Assembly: GCA_963712765.1 (NCBI GenBank)
Contig: CAVQIX010000007.1
Coordinates: forward strand, 98,718-162,717
DNA from: CAXMST01 sp963712765
GTDB taxonomy: Bacteria > Actinomycetota > Thermoleophilia > Solirubrobacterales > 70-9
DNA length: 64,000 nt
Reading direction: 5' to 3'
Positions 55,103 through 62,850 of this stretch are shown here, in pieces (the first letter of the stretch is position 1; every line of letters starts with the position of its first letter). Below the pieces are notes generated by a model that had not been told where the DNA came from, did no database searches, and saw nothing but the letters and a program-made list of their open reading frames with translations. The translations under genes and the position numbers were made by a program.

Positions 55103-55126
55103 GAAACCGCTCGCTCAAGCGGTTTC
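55103..55126 (-). terminator. Hairpin terminator after the response regulator gene
   Basis: GAAACCGCT (55103-55111) and AGCGGTTTC (55118-55126) form a perfect nine-bp stem around a six-base loop, seven bases past the regulator's stop. No U-tract. Confidence 0.65.
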
Positions 55127-55132
55127 GCAGGC

Positions 55133-55951
55133 TCAGAGCGCGCCGGCCGAGGCCTTCCCGGTAGCCGCGGAATGACGCGGCGTCAGTGTCTCGGCCGGAT
55201 CGGTGGGCAGACCGGCGCTCGGGACGCTGCCCTGGCTGAGCTCGGCCTCGAAGCGGTAGCCGATACCGAAGTGGGTGTGAATGTAGCTCCAGCCAGGCGA
55301 CTGCTTCTCGATCTTGGCGCGGAGCTTGCGGACGAAGACGTCGACGGAGCGATCGCCGTGGGCCATCTCGTAGCCCCAGACCCGACGATAGATCTCCTCA
55401 CGCTCGAGCACCTTTCCGGACGCCTCGGCGAGGATGTTGAGCAGCTCGAACTCACGCCTCGTCAGGTCCAGGGTCCGACCGCTCACGTAGGCCTGGAACT
55501 GATCGGCACGGATCTCCAGCTCGCCGACGACGACCGGGCCTTGCTCACCTTCGGGACGAGCTCGCCGGCGGCGGCGCACCACGGCCTCAATCCGCGCCAT
55601 CACCTCCTCGGGGTGGGATGGCTTGTTGATCCAGTCGTCGGCGCCGAGACGTAGGCCCCGGACCCGCTGGGCGACGGTCGAGTCGTTGCTGCAGACGATC
55701 ACACCCAGCCCGGGTAGCAGGCCTGACACGCGCTCGAGGAACTCCCAGCCCTCCTCGGCCCCGAGAACGGCCGGATCGACGAGCAGCGCGTTCAGCTTCA
55801 TCGCAACCAGTTCATCGGCGGGCGCTCCACCGGGGAGGACCCGGTGCTCCCAGCCGGCCGCGTCAAGCCGGGCGCCGAGCACCTTGAGAAAGGATGTATC
55901 GCGATCGACGATCGCGACTCTGAGTGTTCCGCGCTGGGAGCTCATTGGCAT
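55133..55951 (-). CDS. OmpR/PhoB-family response regulator
   Basis: A 272-aa two-domain regulator. Receiver domain (about 10-125) with Asp16/Asp18 acidic pocket, probable phosphoacceptor Asp59 (LLVDP), and Lys110 (INKPSHPEEV). Winged-helix domain (about 140-235) with FELLNILAEASGKVLEREEI and DVFVRKLRAKIEKQSPG. It sits directly upstream of pstS, so phosphate control is likely. No histidine kinase is encoded beside it. The receiver's L-x-DP-AV segment lacks the usual DLMLP, so phosphorylation may be atypical. A low-complexity 35-residue tail follows. Confidence 0.88.
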   Translation of the reverse strand: MPMSSQRGTLRVAIVDRDTSFLKVLGARLDAAGWEHRVLPGGAPADELVAMKLNALLVDPAVLGAEEGWEFLERVSGLLPGLGVIVCSNDSTVAQRVRGLRLGADDWINKPSHPEEVMARIEAVVRRRRRARPEGEQGPVVVGELEIRADQFQAYVSGRTLDLTRREFELLNILAEASGKVLEREEIYRRVWGYEMAHGDRSVDVFVRKLRAKIEKQSPGWSYIHTHFGIGYRFEAELSQGSVPSAGLPTDPAETLTPRHSAATGKASAGAL

Positions 55952-56187
55952 GAAGGACCGCGCCGGGCGACCGCTCGCGGTTGGATGATAGACCGGCCCG
56001 GGGGCGAAGGTACAGCGCCCACGCCCTGTTTTACACCCTTCTCACATGCGAGCAGCGGGTTGTTAACCAGCCGACCCGGCGCGTGTTGGAGATTGGAGAT
56101 ACCGCGAGGTCCTCTCTCGCGTAGCGCGCGGCTTCCTCCTCTCTTTACCTGGGCCGCGCGCTTCGTTTGGGCGGTGATGCGACGGGA

Positions 56188-57030
56188 TCAGAAGGTCGCG
56201 GGCCGGATTCCCGTTGCGATCAGGATCAGGATCCCGAGCCCGACCAGTACGCGGTAGACGACGAAGACGTCGTAGGAGTTGCTGCGCACGTAGGCGAGCA
56301 GGCCTGCGATCGCGAGATACCCCGAGATGGCGGCGGCGAGCATGCCGACGATCATCGGCCCGACGACTCCCTCGGGGAGGCCGTCCTTTACCGCCTCATA
56401 GCCCTTGACGGCGCCGGCGCCGGCGATTGCGGGGACCCCGATCAGGAAGGAGATTCGCGCCGCGGTGTCGCGGGTCAGGCGCAGATACCGGCCCATCGTG
56501 ATCGTCACCCCGGAGCGCGATGCCCCGGGCGCGAAGGCCAGGACCTGCGCGAGGCCTATATAGAGGCCGTAGCGGAGGCGCACCTGGCCCAGGTCCTTGT
56601 CCTCGGGGCGGCGGTCGGCAAGGGCGAGGAGCAACCCGAAGAAGATCAACTCGAGCGCGATCATCCAAGGCTCGCCGAGACTCTCGTCGATGAAGTCGGC
56701 CCCGAGCCCGCCGACGATCACCGCCGGGATCGTTCCGACGATGATCACCCAGGCGATGCGCTCATCGCCGGTGCCGATCGAGCGCTTGCGGATCGTTCGG
56801 GCGAAGGCATGGAGGATCCGGAGCAGATCGTGGCGGAAATAGCCGAGCACCGCGACGAGTGTGCCGATGTGGAGCGCGACGTCGAAGGTCTTGTTGAACT
56901 CAGGGTTCTCCTGCAGGAACTCGTAGTTCTGCAGCCACGGCACCAGGATCAGATGGCCGGAGGACGAGATCGGCAGGAACTCGGTCAGCCCCTGCACGAT
57001 CCCGAGCAGGAGTGCTTCGAACTCGGACAT
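56188..57030 (-). CDS. uppP: Undecaprenyl-diphosphatase (UppP/BacA)
   Basis: A 280-aa, eight-helix integral membrane phosphatase that recycles undecaprenyl diphosphate for peptidoglycan synthesis and gives bacitracin resistance. Motif 1 is QGLTEFLPISSSGHLIL with the catalytic Glu; motif 2 is APGASRSGVTITMGR, with Arg and Ser residues, both complete. ATG 57030 (MSEFEALLLG) is the family-typical start; a longer frame begins in the opposite gene's promoter. Divergent from the small membrane protein at 57084. Confidence 0.95.
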   Translation of the reverse strand: MSEFEALLLGIVQGLTEFLPISSSGHLILVPWLQNYEFLQENPEFNKTFDVALHIGTLVAVLGYFRHDLLRILHAFARTIRKRSIGTGDERIAWVIIVGTIPAVIVGGLGADFIDESLGEPWMIALELIFFGLLLALADRRPEDKDLGQVRLRYGLYIGLAQVLAFAPGASRSGVTITMGRYLRLTRDTAARISFLIGVPAIAGAGAVKGYEAVKDGLPEGVVGPMIVGMLAAAISGYLAIAGLLAYVRSNSYDVFVVYRVLVGLGILILIATGIRPATF

Positions 57031-57083
57031 TCGGCGCGGGATGGTAGACGGCTCGGGCGCGCGGTCAGGTAATCTCCCGGGCG

Positions 57084-57350
57084 ATGAAGCGCAGCAGACA
57101 CCTCGCACGACGGGCGGGACTGACAGTAGCCCTCACCGCCGGCGCCCTCCTGGGCCCGGCCTCGGCGGCGATTGCCGCCGATGGAGAGGGCCTGGTCGGT
57201 CGGCCCACCGACTTCGAGATCACCATGTGGGGCTTCGGCGTCATCGCCCTGTTCATGATCCTCCCGATCGTTCTCTCCTACATCCAGCATCGTCTGGATA
57301 CCCGCAAGGAGCGGGCGCGGGAGCAGCTCGAGCGGGTTCGCAAGCCCTAG
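57084..57350 (+). CDS. Small exported/membrane protein (88 aa)
   Basis: A basic start (MKRSRHLARRAG), a signal-like hydrophobic segment ending SAAIAADG, then one firm transmembrane helix (MWGFGVIALFMILPIVLSYI) and a charged cytoplasmic tail with ERAREQLERVRKP. No known family. TAATCT lies eight bases before the ATG, without a Shine-Dalgarno sequence. Its position against uppP suggests an envelope role, by context only. Confidence 0.65.
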   Translation: MKRSRHLARRAGLTVALTAGALLGPASAAIAADGEGLVGRPTDFEITMWGFGVIALFMILPIVLSYIQHRLDTRKERAREQLERVRKP

Positions 57351-57376
57351 GGGGCTCTTCGGCTTTGGTGTTGCCC

Positions 57377-57519
57377 GGGGTGGGCTTGGCCTAGGGCCTG
57401 TAAGTGGGTGGCCGCGGGTCCTGTCGCGCGGGGTGTCCCGCCCGGTCCAGGCATTCCCGGGCGGGCGCACCCCCCGCCACCCGCGGTCGTGGCCAACCGG
57501 CAGCCAAGCCACTCACCCC
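57377..57519. repeat. Long imperfect inverted repeat (about 140 nt), strongly structured
   Basis: Successive arms pair in register: GGCTTGGC with GCCAAGCC, TGGCC with GGCCA, CCGCGGGT with ACCCGCGG, GCGGGGTG with the C-rich CACCCCCCGC, and CCCGCCCGG with CCGGGCGGG, closing on a short loop near 57456-57462. The stem spans most of the gap between the small membrane gene and the next promoter. It may be a complex terminator, a structured RNA, or a small palindromic mobile repeat; no other copy is seen here. Confidence 0.55.
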
Positions 57520-57542
57520 TGCTCAAGTATTAGTAAAGCGTG

Positions 57543-57558
57543 TGTGATGTTGCTCACA
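57543..57558. promoter_or_regulatory. CRP-like palindrome TGTGA-N6-TCACA
   Basis: TGTGATGTTGCTCACA is a perfect CRP/FNR-family half-site pair. TAACAAT at 57565-57571, a possible -10, follows six bases later, and the c-di-AMP riboswitch begins about 30 bases after that. It probably controls the transcript carrying riboswitch and M23 peptidase. Confidence 0.55.
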
Positions 57559-57604
57559 GACCCCTAACAATGGGAAGGTCCGGGGTTATTGTCGGCGAAC
57601 TGGA

Positions 57605-57758
57605 CGTTCCCCGAGCGCCTAATCCGGCCTGATGGTCGGAGCGGGGGAACCACCGGAGAGGCAGCACACCCAGCCACTCCATCCGGGGCGAATCAGGCCG
57701 GACAACGGCCGGTAGCGCGACTCCCACCGCGCGAGCCCGTCAGCTAACCCCGCAGGCA
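57605..57758 (+). ncRNA. Cyclic-di-AMP riboswitch (ydaO/yuaA class)
   Basis: The leader of the M23 peptidase gene contains the conserved elements of the ydaO/yuaA class in order: GAGCGGGGGAACCA, GGGGCGAATC, and the 3' signature CGAGCCCGTCAGCTAACC followed by CCGCAGGC. These riboswitches usually turn off cell-wall hydrolase and osmotic genes when c-di-AMP is high. The 17 bases between element and start leave room for translational control; boundaries are approximate. Confidence 0.88.
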
Positions 57759-57774
57759 GAAGTGAGGAAACCGA

Positions 57775-58431
57775 ATGACACCCACACACCTGCGCATCCG
57801 CGCCCGCAAGGTCGCGCTCCGAACCATGCTCGTCTGTGCGCTGACCATGCCTGCCGCAGCGCTGGCCGCCGAGCCGATGGTGGAGGCCACCGACGAGGAC
57901 GCGGCGCTCGAGTCCGGCCCGGCCCGGGACGCGCTCAGCGGTCTCTCCGGACCCTTCGCGCCCGCGCTCCAGGCCGGCATCGGGGATCCGGAGTCAAGTG
58001 CCAAGCGCAAGAAGCCCGCCGGCCCATTCCATCCGGTCGACGGCGCGGTCGACTACGGAGATGCGGACGCCGCCTTCGGCAACGCCCGCGGCCGACCGCA
58101 CGAGGGTCAGGACATCTTCGCCCCGGCCGGTACCCGCGTGGTCGCCCCGACCGACGCGGTCGTCGTCGAGGACGGCACCGACGGAGGCCGAGGCAACTGG
58201 ATCTCGATCTATGACCGCGAGCGCGGCCAGAGCTACTCCTACTTTCACCTGATCGGCCCAGCGAAGGCGGCTGCCGGGGAGGAGGTCAGGGCGGGCCAGA
58301 AGCTGGGCGAGGTCGGCTGCACCGGCTCCTGCTGGGGCGACCACCTCCACTTCGAGGTACGGGAGGGCAAGGGGCCCTACGGCGCCGCCCGCGACCCGAT
58401 GCCCTTGCTGAAGAAGGCGGATCGCGTCTAG
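57775..58431 (+). CDS. M23 family zinc metallopeptidase (cell-wall hydrolase)
   Basis: A 218-aa secreted peptidase: signal peptide (ending AAALAAEP) and an M23 lysostaphin-like domain from about residue 90. Zinc ligands are His and Asp in PHEGQDIFAPAGT and the last His in DHLHFEVREG; the middle stretch YSYFHLIGPAK carries a further His. It should cleave peptide cross-links in peptidoglycan. Preceded by a c-di-AMP riboswitch and a CRP-like site, a layout typical of regulated autolysins. Confidence 0.9.
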   Translation: MTPTHLRIRARKVALRTMLVCALTMPAAALAAEPMVEATDEDAALESGPARDALSGLSGPFAPALQAGIGDPESSAKRKKPAGPFHPVDGAVDYGDADAAFGNARGRPHEGQDIFAPAGTRVVAPTDAVVVEDGTDGGRGNWISIYDRERGQSYSYFHLIGPAKAAAGEEVRAGQKLGEVGCTGSCWGDHLHFEVREGKGPYGAARDPMPLLKKADRV

Positions 58432-58508
58432 GCCCGAGTCGATCCCCGCGTCGCCGCCCGGCGCCCGGCGCCGCGGCCGCAACCCAGCGGTGCGCGTAGG
58501 ATGCGGCC

Positions 58509-59303
58509 ATGAGCGACCGCACCAGCTACCGGCGCGAGGGTGCTGCGGCAGTGCTGACGATCGAGCGGCCCGAACGCCGCAACGCGGTCGACCGTGAGAC
58601 CGCTGAGGAGCTGCTGGCGGGCTACCGCGCTTTCGAGTCCGACGAGGAGGCACGGGTGATGATCCTCACCGGCGCCGGCGATCTCGCCTTCTGCGCCGGG
58701 GCCGACCTCAAGGCCCTCGCCGAGGTTGGGACCAACCCTTCGGAGGAGCTCGTCTCCAGCCACATGGACCGGCCCGAGGGCCCGATGGGCTTCACCCGGC
58801 TCACCCCGGCCAAGCCGGTGATCGCGGCGATCAGCGGCTACTGCCTGGCGGGAGGGCTCGAGCTGGCGCTGTGGTGCGACCTGCGGATCGCCACCGCCGG
58901 GGCGCGTCTCGGCTACCCCGAACGCCGCTGGGGGGTGCCGCTCGTCGACGGCGGCACCCAGCGCCTGCCCCGCATCGTCGGGCTCGGCCGCGCGCTCGAC
59001 CTGATCCTGTCCGGACGCATCATGGAGGTCGAAGAAGCCCGCGAGTGGGGGCTCGTCAACGAGATCGTCCCGGCCGGCAAGCACCTCGAGCGCGCTCTGC
59101 AGCTGGCCGAGGGCCTGGCCTCGTTCCCCCAGGAGACGATGCTCTCCGACCGTATGGCGGCGATCGTCGGCTCGACGATGCCGCTCGAGCAGGGCCTCGC
59201 CTACGAGGCCGATGCCGGACGCGACGTGATCGAGGTGGCTATCCGCGGCGCCGGCCGCTTCGCCGGTGGCGAGGGACGCGGCGGAGCCGGCGCGGGCGCC
59301 TGA
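58509..59303 (+). CDS. Enoyl-CoA hydratase/isomerase (crotonase) 1
   Basis: A 264-aa crotonase-fold protein. The oxyanion-hole segments are FCAGADLKAL and SGYCLAGGLELAL; catalytic-region residues in LVDGGTQRLPRIVGLG include the Asp/Gly expected at one acid position, while a second Glu is not obvious, so it may be an isomerase or hydratase of a side branch. TAGGAT lies six bases before the ATG (probable leaderless start). The C-terminus ends in a Gly-rich tail. Confidence 0.88.
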   Translation: MSDRTSYRREGAAAVLTIERPERRNAVDRETAEELLAGYRAFESDEEARVMILTGAGDLAFCAGADLKALAEVGTNPSEELVSSHMDRPEGPMGFTRLTPAKPVIAAISGYCLAGGLELALWCDLRIATAGARLGYPERRWGVPLVDGGTQRLPRIVGLGRALDLILSGRIMEVEEAREWGLVNEIVPAGKHLERALQLAEGLASFPQETMLSDRMAAIVGSTMPLEQGLAYEADAGRDVIEVAIRGAGRFAGGEGRGGAGAGA

Positions 59304-59370
59304 GCTGGACCGCTCCCGGCTCCACCGCCGCGGCGGCGCACAGGAGCGGCATCCGTTTGGCCCAGGCGGG

Positions 59371-60183
59371 CTAGATGCGGAACTCGCGCAGCAGCCGCTT
59401 CTCGGTCTCGCCCTCGACCGAGGCGATCACCTCGACGTGGCCCTCGAGCGGAGTACCACGGATCTTGGTCGCGAGGAGATCGTCGACCTGGAAGATCCCG
59501 GCCGAGTTGTTCATCTCGATCTCGACCCTGATCGGGCGCTCCTCCCCTTTCTCGATCCGGACCTCGTCGATCGCCGCGGCGCTGATCGCGTGGATGCCGA
59601 CATCACCCCTCTCGACTGGTAGTCGAGATCGCCCCTCGGCCATGTCCAGCGCATCGGCAACGCGCACGACCCCGGCCTCGAGGGTGTAGGGCTCGCCGCG
59701 ACGACGATGGCCGATGATGCAGTGCATCGCCTCGGCGGCGACCACGGTCAGCTCCGGCTCCTCGTAGATGCCGGCGAGCAGGTCGCGGAGCTTGCGGTCG
59801 GCGATGAAGAGGCTGTAGGCCTCGTGATCGACCCGGTGGATGCTCATGCCGCTGTCGTGGAGCAGGGTGCCGGCAACCACCACGACCTCTGCGTCGCGTT
59901 CGCTGAGGCCGTGATCGGCGACCACGGCCGGGGCGATCCCGCCCTTGACGGCGAGGCGGAGGATCCGGAGCGCGATGTTGGTGACGATCTGGATGTGGAC
60001 GCGACTGTGGTCGGACATCCCGAGTCGTTGTGAGGTCACCTGCTGCATGTACCAGCGTGCGGCAAGCTCGCGGTCGGAGCCGGCGGCCGCCAGCAGTCTC
60101 TCCAGGCGGCGATTCCCCCGGGTCGGGACCGTCACCGCCGCAGTGTCGATCCGGGCGGAAAGGCTCTCTGGCTCTTCGGCCAT
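59371..60183 (-). CDS. HD-domain phosphohydrolase
   Basis: A 270-aa protein with an HD metal-dependent hydrolase fold: the first His in SDHSRVHIQIVTN, the HD pair in LLHDSGMSIH, a further His in HCIIGHRRRG, and the last Asp in VADALDMAEGRSR. The C-terminal third is a beta-rich domain with VRIEKGEERPIRVEIEM. Probable nucleotide or cyclic-nucleotide phosphohydrolase; substrate unknown. Confidence 0.8.
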   Translation of the reverse strand: MAEEPESLSARIDTAAVTVPTRGNRRLERLLAAAGSDRELAARWYMQQVTSQRLGMSDHSRVHIQIVTNIALRILRLAVKGGIAPAVVADHGLSERDAEVVVVAGTLLHDSGMSIHRVDHEAYSLFIADRKLRDLLAGIYEEPELTVVAAEAMHCIIGHRRRGEPYTLEAGVVRVADALDMAEGRSRLPVERGDVGIHAISAAAIDEVRIEKGEERPIRVEIEMNNSAGIFQVDDLLATKIRGTPLEGHVEVIASVEGETEKRLLREFRI

Positions 60184-60251
60184 GCTCTCAGTCTGTCGAA
60201 CCGCACAGGGGGACGCGATTCCGCCGGAACCCGGCGTACCTTGGATTCCAC

Positions 60252-60464
60252 GTGAGCGAGTCCGAGCGCAAGCTGAACATCGCGGGATCGGAGCAGGAAT
60301 CCCCCGCCGGACGATCGCCGGGCGCCGCGACCTGCCCGGTGACCGGCGTCACTATTCCGGAGTGCTCGTGCCGCAGCTGCGTCGAGGAGCAGATCAGGAC
60401 TCACGCGCCCTGGCTGCTCGACCGCCGCTTCGGGAACCGTCGCAGCGGCCCTCGGCCGGCCTGA
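60252..60464 (+). CDS. Small cysteine-rich protein (70 aa) before crotonase 2
   Basis: GTG 60252 opens a 70-codon frame ending 10 bases before the next gene. A cluster of four Cys (CPVTGVTIPECSCRSCVEE) suggests a zinc or iron site. The rest is polar. No known domain. TACCTT lies nine bases before the GTG. It could be a leader protein for the crotonase operon. Confidence 0.5.
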   Translation: MSESERKLNIAGSEQESPAGRSPGAATCPVTGVTIPECSCRSCVEEQIRTHAPWLLDRRFGNRRSGPRPA

Positions 60465-60474
60465 CCGCGAGCAG

Positions 60475-61167
60475 ATGCCTGACCCCCTCCTGGTCGAGCG
60501 CGACGACGGTGTCCTCCGGCTCACGCTCAACCGCCCCGAGAAACGGAACGCGCTCTCGATCGAGTTGCGGCGAGCGATCGCCGAGCAGCTGGCGGACCTC
60601 GACCCGGCGGTGACCGGGGCGGTCGTCCTGGCGGGCGCCGGGACCGCCTTCTGCGCCGGGATGGACACCACGCAGTTCGGCGGCGATGCCGGCAATCGCC
60701 GCGATCTCGTCGACAGCAGTCTCGCCTGCATGAACGCGGTCGGATGGTGCCCCGTCCCCGTGATCGCAGCGGTGCGCGGTCCGGCGGTGGCGGGCGGATT
60801 CGTCCTCGCTCTCGCAGCCGACATCCGGATCGCCGAGAGAACGGCGCTCCTCGGCTTCCCCGAGCTCCCGCGGGACATCCCGCCATCGTTTGCCTGGGCG
60901 CGCGCCGCCCTGCCGGCTGCATTGGCACGCGAGCTCTGCATCTCCGGACGAATGCTCGACGGCCAGGCGGCGCTCGGCGAGGGCGTGGTTTCCGAGCTCG
61001 CCGACGACGCGCACGCACGCGCCGGAGCGCTGGCCGACGAGATCTGCTCGCGCCGCCGGGCGGCGATCACCGAGACCAAGCGCAGGATCCTGCTCGAGCG
61101 CCGTGAGCTGTTCGGCTTCCTCTTCGAGGACGAGGAGCGGATGTTCCGGCGCGCCCTCGCCGGCTAG
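60475..61167 (+). CDS. Enoyl-CoA hydratase/isomerase (crotonase) 2
   Basis: A 230-aa short crotonase. Opens with LLVERDDGVLRLTLNRPEKR, has the oxyanion segments FCAGMDTTQFGG and GPAVAGGFVLALAADIRIA, and a ELPRDIPPSFAWARAAL stretch where the second catalytic Glu normally lies. It is shorter than the average family member (about 260), so the C-terminal helices are trimmed. Different enough from crotonase 1 to be an independent family member. Confidence 0.84.
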   Translation: MPDPLLVERDDGVLRLTLNRPEKRNALSIELRRAIAEQLADLDPAVTGAVVLAGAGTAFCAGMDTTQFGGDAGNRRDLVDSSLACMNAVGWCPVPVIAAVRGPAVAGGFVLALAADIRIAERTALLGFPELPRDIPPSFAWARAALPAALARELCISGRMLDGQAALGEGVVSELADDAHARAGALADEICSRRRAAITETKRRILLERRELFGFLFEDEERMFRRALAG

Positions 61168-61209
61168 ATCCCCGGGCGTGGCGCTACGGCAGCACGGGCG
61201 AGACGTCGC

Positions 61210-61923
61210 TCAGGAGCTCCGGCCAAACGAGACCTCGATGAAGGCCGCCACGACCAGCATCGGGATCGCCAGACCGACCGTGACGAAGGTGGCTGCCAGG
61301 AGGTCCTGCCACTCCCCGCGCCGTGAGGCCATCAGCCAGGCCGCGAGCGGGAGGAAGACGGCGGTCAGCTCGATCAGGGCGTGGGGCAGGACTGTGAGGA
61401 TCAGCATCCCCGAGGGGATCTCGAGCTGGAAGGAGATCGTCGCGGCATCGAAGCCGAGCGCGAAGGCCTGGGCGAAGAGCGAGAAGGTGGTGACGAGGAC
61501 CACCCAGCCGATCGCAATCGGACCGGCCTTCTCGTGGACGAACCGCTTCATGCCGCTCATATCCCGAGCGGCCAGCGGCAGCGAGCTACCCGCGATGAAC
61601 CCGGCGATGCAGGCGGTGGCGTGAAGCGCGAGGACGAGCAGGTTGTTGGCCAGGATGTTGACGGAGTCCCGGGCCTCGAGGGGGATGTTGACCCCGGGTA
61701 TCAAGAAGGTCGTCAAGTCCGGAGTGCTGAGCAGGGAGATGACCCAGACCGCGGTCAGCAGGACGACCGAGACAAGCAGCGAGCCCCCGAACCAGGGCAC
61801 CAGGACCGACCCCGGGTCCCGCTGCCAGCGACCCAAGGCCTCGCGGGTACCTCGCACCCCCTCGAGCAGGACGAAGTCGCCGCTAGTGGCCTCAGGGATC
61901 GTCTCAGCTTCCTCGCGGGGCAT
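61210..61923 (-). CDS. SpoIIM/DUF95-like integral membrane protein
   Basis: A 237-aa membrane protein with about five helices. The family signature LPHALIELTAVFLPLAAWL is present near residue 185, preceded by ARDMSGMKRFVHEKAGP. SpoIIM proteins help remodel septal membranes in sporulating firmicutes, but actinobacterial relatives occur in non-sporulating species with unknown roles. Confidence 0.75.
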   Translation of the reverse strand: MPREEAETIPEATSGDFVLLEGVRGTREALGRWQRDPGSVLVPWFGGSLLVSVVLLTAVWVISLLSTPDLTTFLIPGVNIPLEARDSVNILANNLLVLALHATACIAGFIAGSSLPLAARDMSGMKRFVHEKAGPIAIGWVVLVTTFSLFAQAFALGFDAATISFQLEIPSGMLILTVLPHALIELTAVFLPLAAWLMASRRGEWQDLLAATFVTVGLAIPMLVVAAFIEVSFGRSS

Positions 61924-61997
61924 GTTCTCTGCTCATCGGCACGGTGGGTCCCGCGGTTGAAGCCGGGCGCGCCCGCGCGGGTGGTGTCCGGCCCGGG

Positions 61998-62615
61998 CTA
62001 GCCGCAGACGGGCCAGGGGCTCGAGCCGGCGCGTGAATACAGCAGCGCGGCGCGGTAGTCCTGCTCGGCCTCGGGCGCGGCGGCAGGATCGCCGGATCCA
62101 CCTACCGATGACCAGGTGCCGTAGTCGAACTGGTACTTGCCCCGGTAGGAGCCGTTCGAGGAGACGGCGCCGGGGTTGCCACCCGACTCACAGGCCGCGA
62201 TCGACTCCAGGGTGCCGGTCGAGACGCCGACCGACTCCGGATCGCCGACCTTGGGCTCGGCCTCGGCCCTGGCGGTGGCCTTCTTCTTCGCCTGCCGGGC
62301 CTTCTTGACCTCACGACGGAGGTCCTTCAGCTTCCGCTGCAGACGGGCCGGAGCGATCTCGCTCTCGGCGGCGCTCCGCTGCGGCGCGACGTCGAGCTTC
62401 CTCGCGCTGGCGTAGGTGTGCCGGTAGTCATCGCGGAGATCGGCCGCGTCGAGGGAACGCTGGAGGTGACCGCGATCGACGGGGAGCTCGATGTCGATGA
62501 GATCCGCGGCCGAGGCGGTCCCGACCAGACCGAGCGCCAGGGCACCGGCCGCCAGCAGTGACGCAGCGGTTGAACCGGCAAGTGTCTTCGAGTTCGTGTT
62601 CGTGGGCTTGTGCAC
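61998..62615 (-). CDS. Resuscitation-promoting-factor-like transglycosylase
   Basis: About 205 aa. Signal peptide (VHKPTNTNSKTLAG then LLAAGALALGLVGTASAAD), a charged helical middle (LKDLRREVKKARQAKKKA), and a C-terminal lysozyme-like Rpf domain: IAACESGGNPGAVSSNGSYR with the catalytic Glu, then GKYQFDYGTWSSVGGSGDP and ALLYSRAGSSPWPVCG with paired Cys. It should cut glycan strands and stimulate growth. GGAGGTGG lies five bases before GTG 62615, so this start is preferred to ATG 62630, which overlaps that site. Confidence 0.9.
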   Translation of the reverse strand: MHKPTNTNSKTLAGSTAASLLAAGALALGLVGTASAADLIDIELPVDRGHLQRSLDAADLRDDYRHTYASARKLDVAPQRSAAESEIAPARLQRKLKDLRREVKKARQAKKKATARAEAEPKVGDPESVGVSTGTLESIAACESGGNPGAVSSNGSYRGKYQFDYGTWSSVGGSGDPAAAPEAEQDYRAALLYSRAGSSPWPVCG

Positions 62616-62653
62616 CTGGACCACCTCCATAGGGGCGCCAGCCGGCCTCCTGC

Positions 62654-62674
62654 GAGCGCGGGATTTCCGCGCTC
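62654..62674 (-). promoter_or_regulatory. Perfect 8-bp hairpin in the leader of the transglycosylase gene
   Basis: GAGCGCGG (62654-62661) and CCGCGCTC (62667-62674) around a five-base loop. On the transcript it lies just upstream of the ribosome site. Regulatory role is a guess. Confidence 0.4.
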
Positions 62675-62815
62675 CGAAGCGCCGGTGCGAACGGGTTGTG
62701 TGCGCTCTCTGGCGGGTGCTCGGCCCCGGGCGGTGTGCGTGATTGCGTACCTTCTGTCCGGTACGCGCCCCGGGGTGTTGCTTGCGGCACGATCGCACTC
62801 TGGACCCCGATTGTG

Positions 62816-62831
62816 TGTGATACCGCTCACA
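62816..62831. promoter_or_regulatory. CRP-like palindrome TGTGA-N6-TCACA
   Basis: TGTGATACCGCTCACA is a second perfect CRP/FNR-family site, in the gap between the divergent Rpf-like gene and the lipoate-ligase-like gene. Because the copy at 57543 also precedes a wall-hydrolase gene, the two may belong to one regulon. Confidence 0.55.
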
Positions 62832-62850
62832 CTCTGAATGGACTCCTAAC

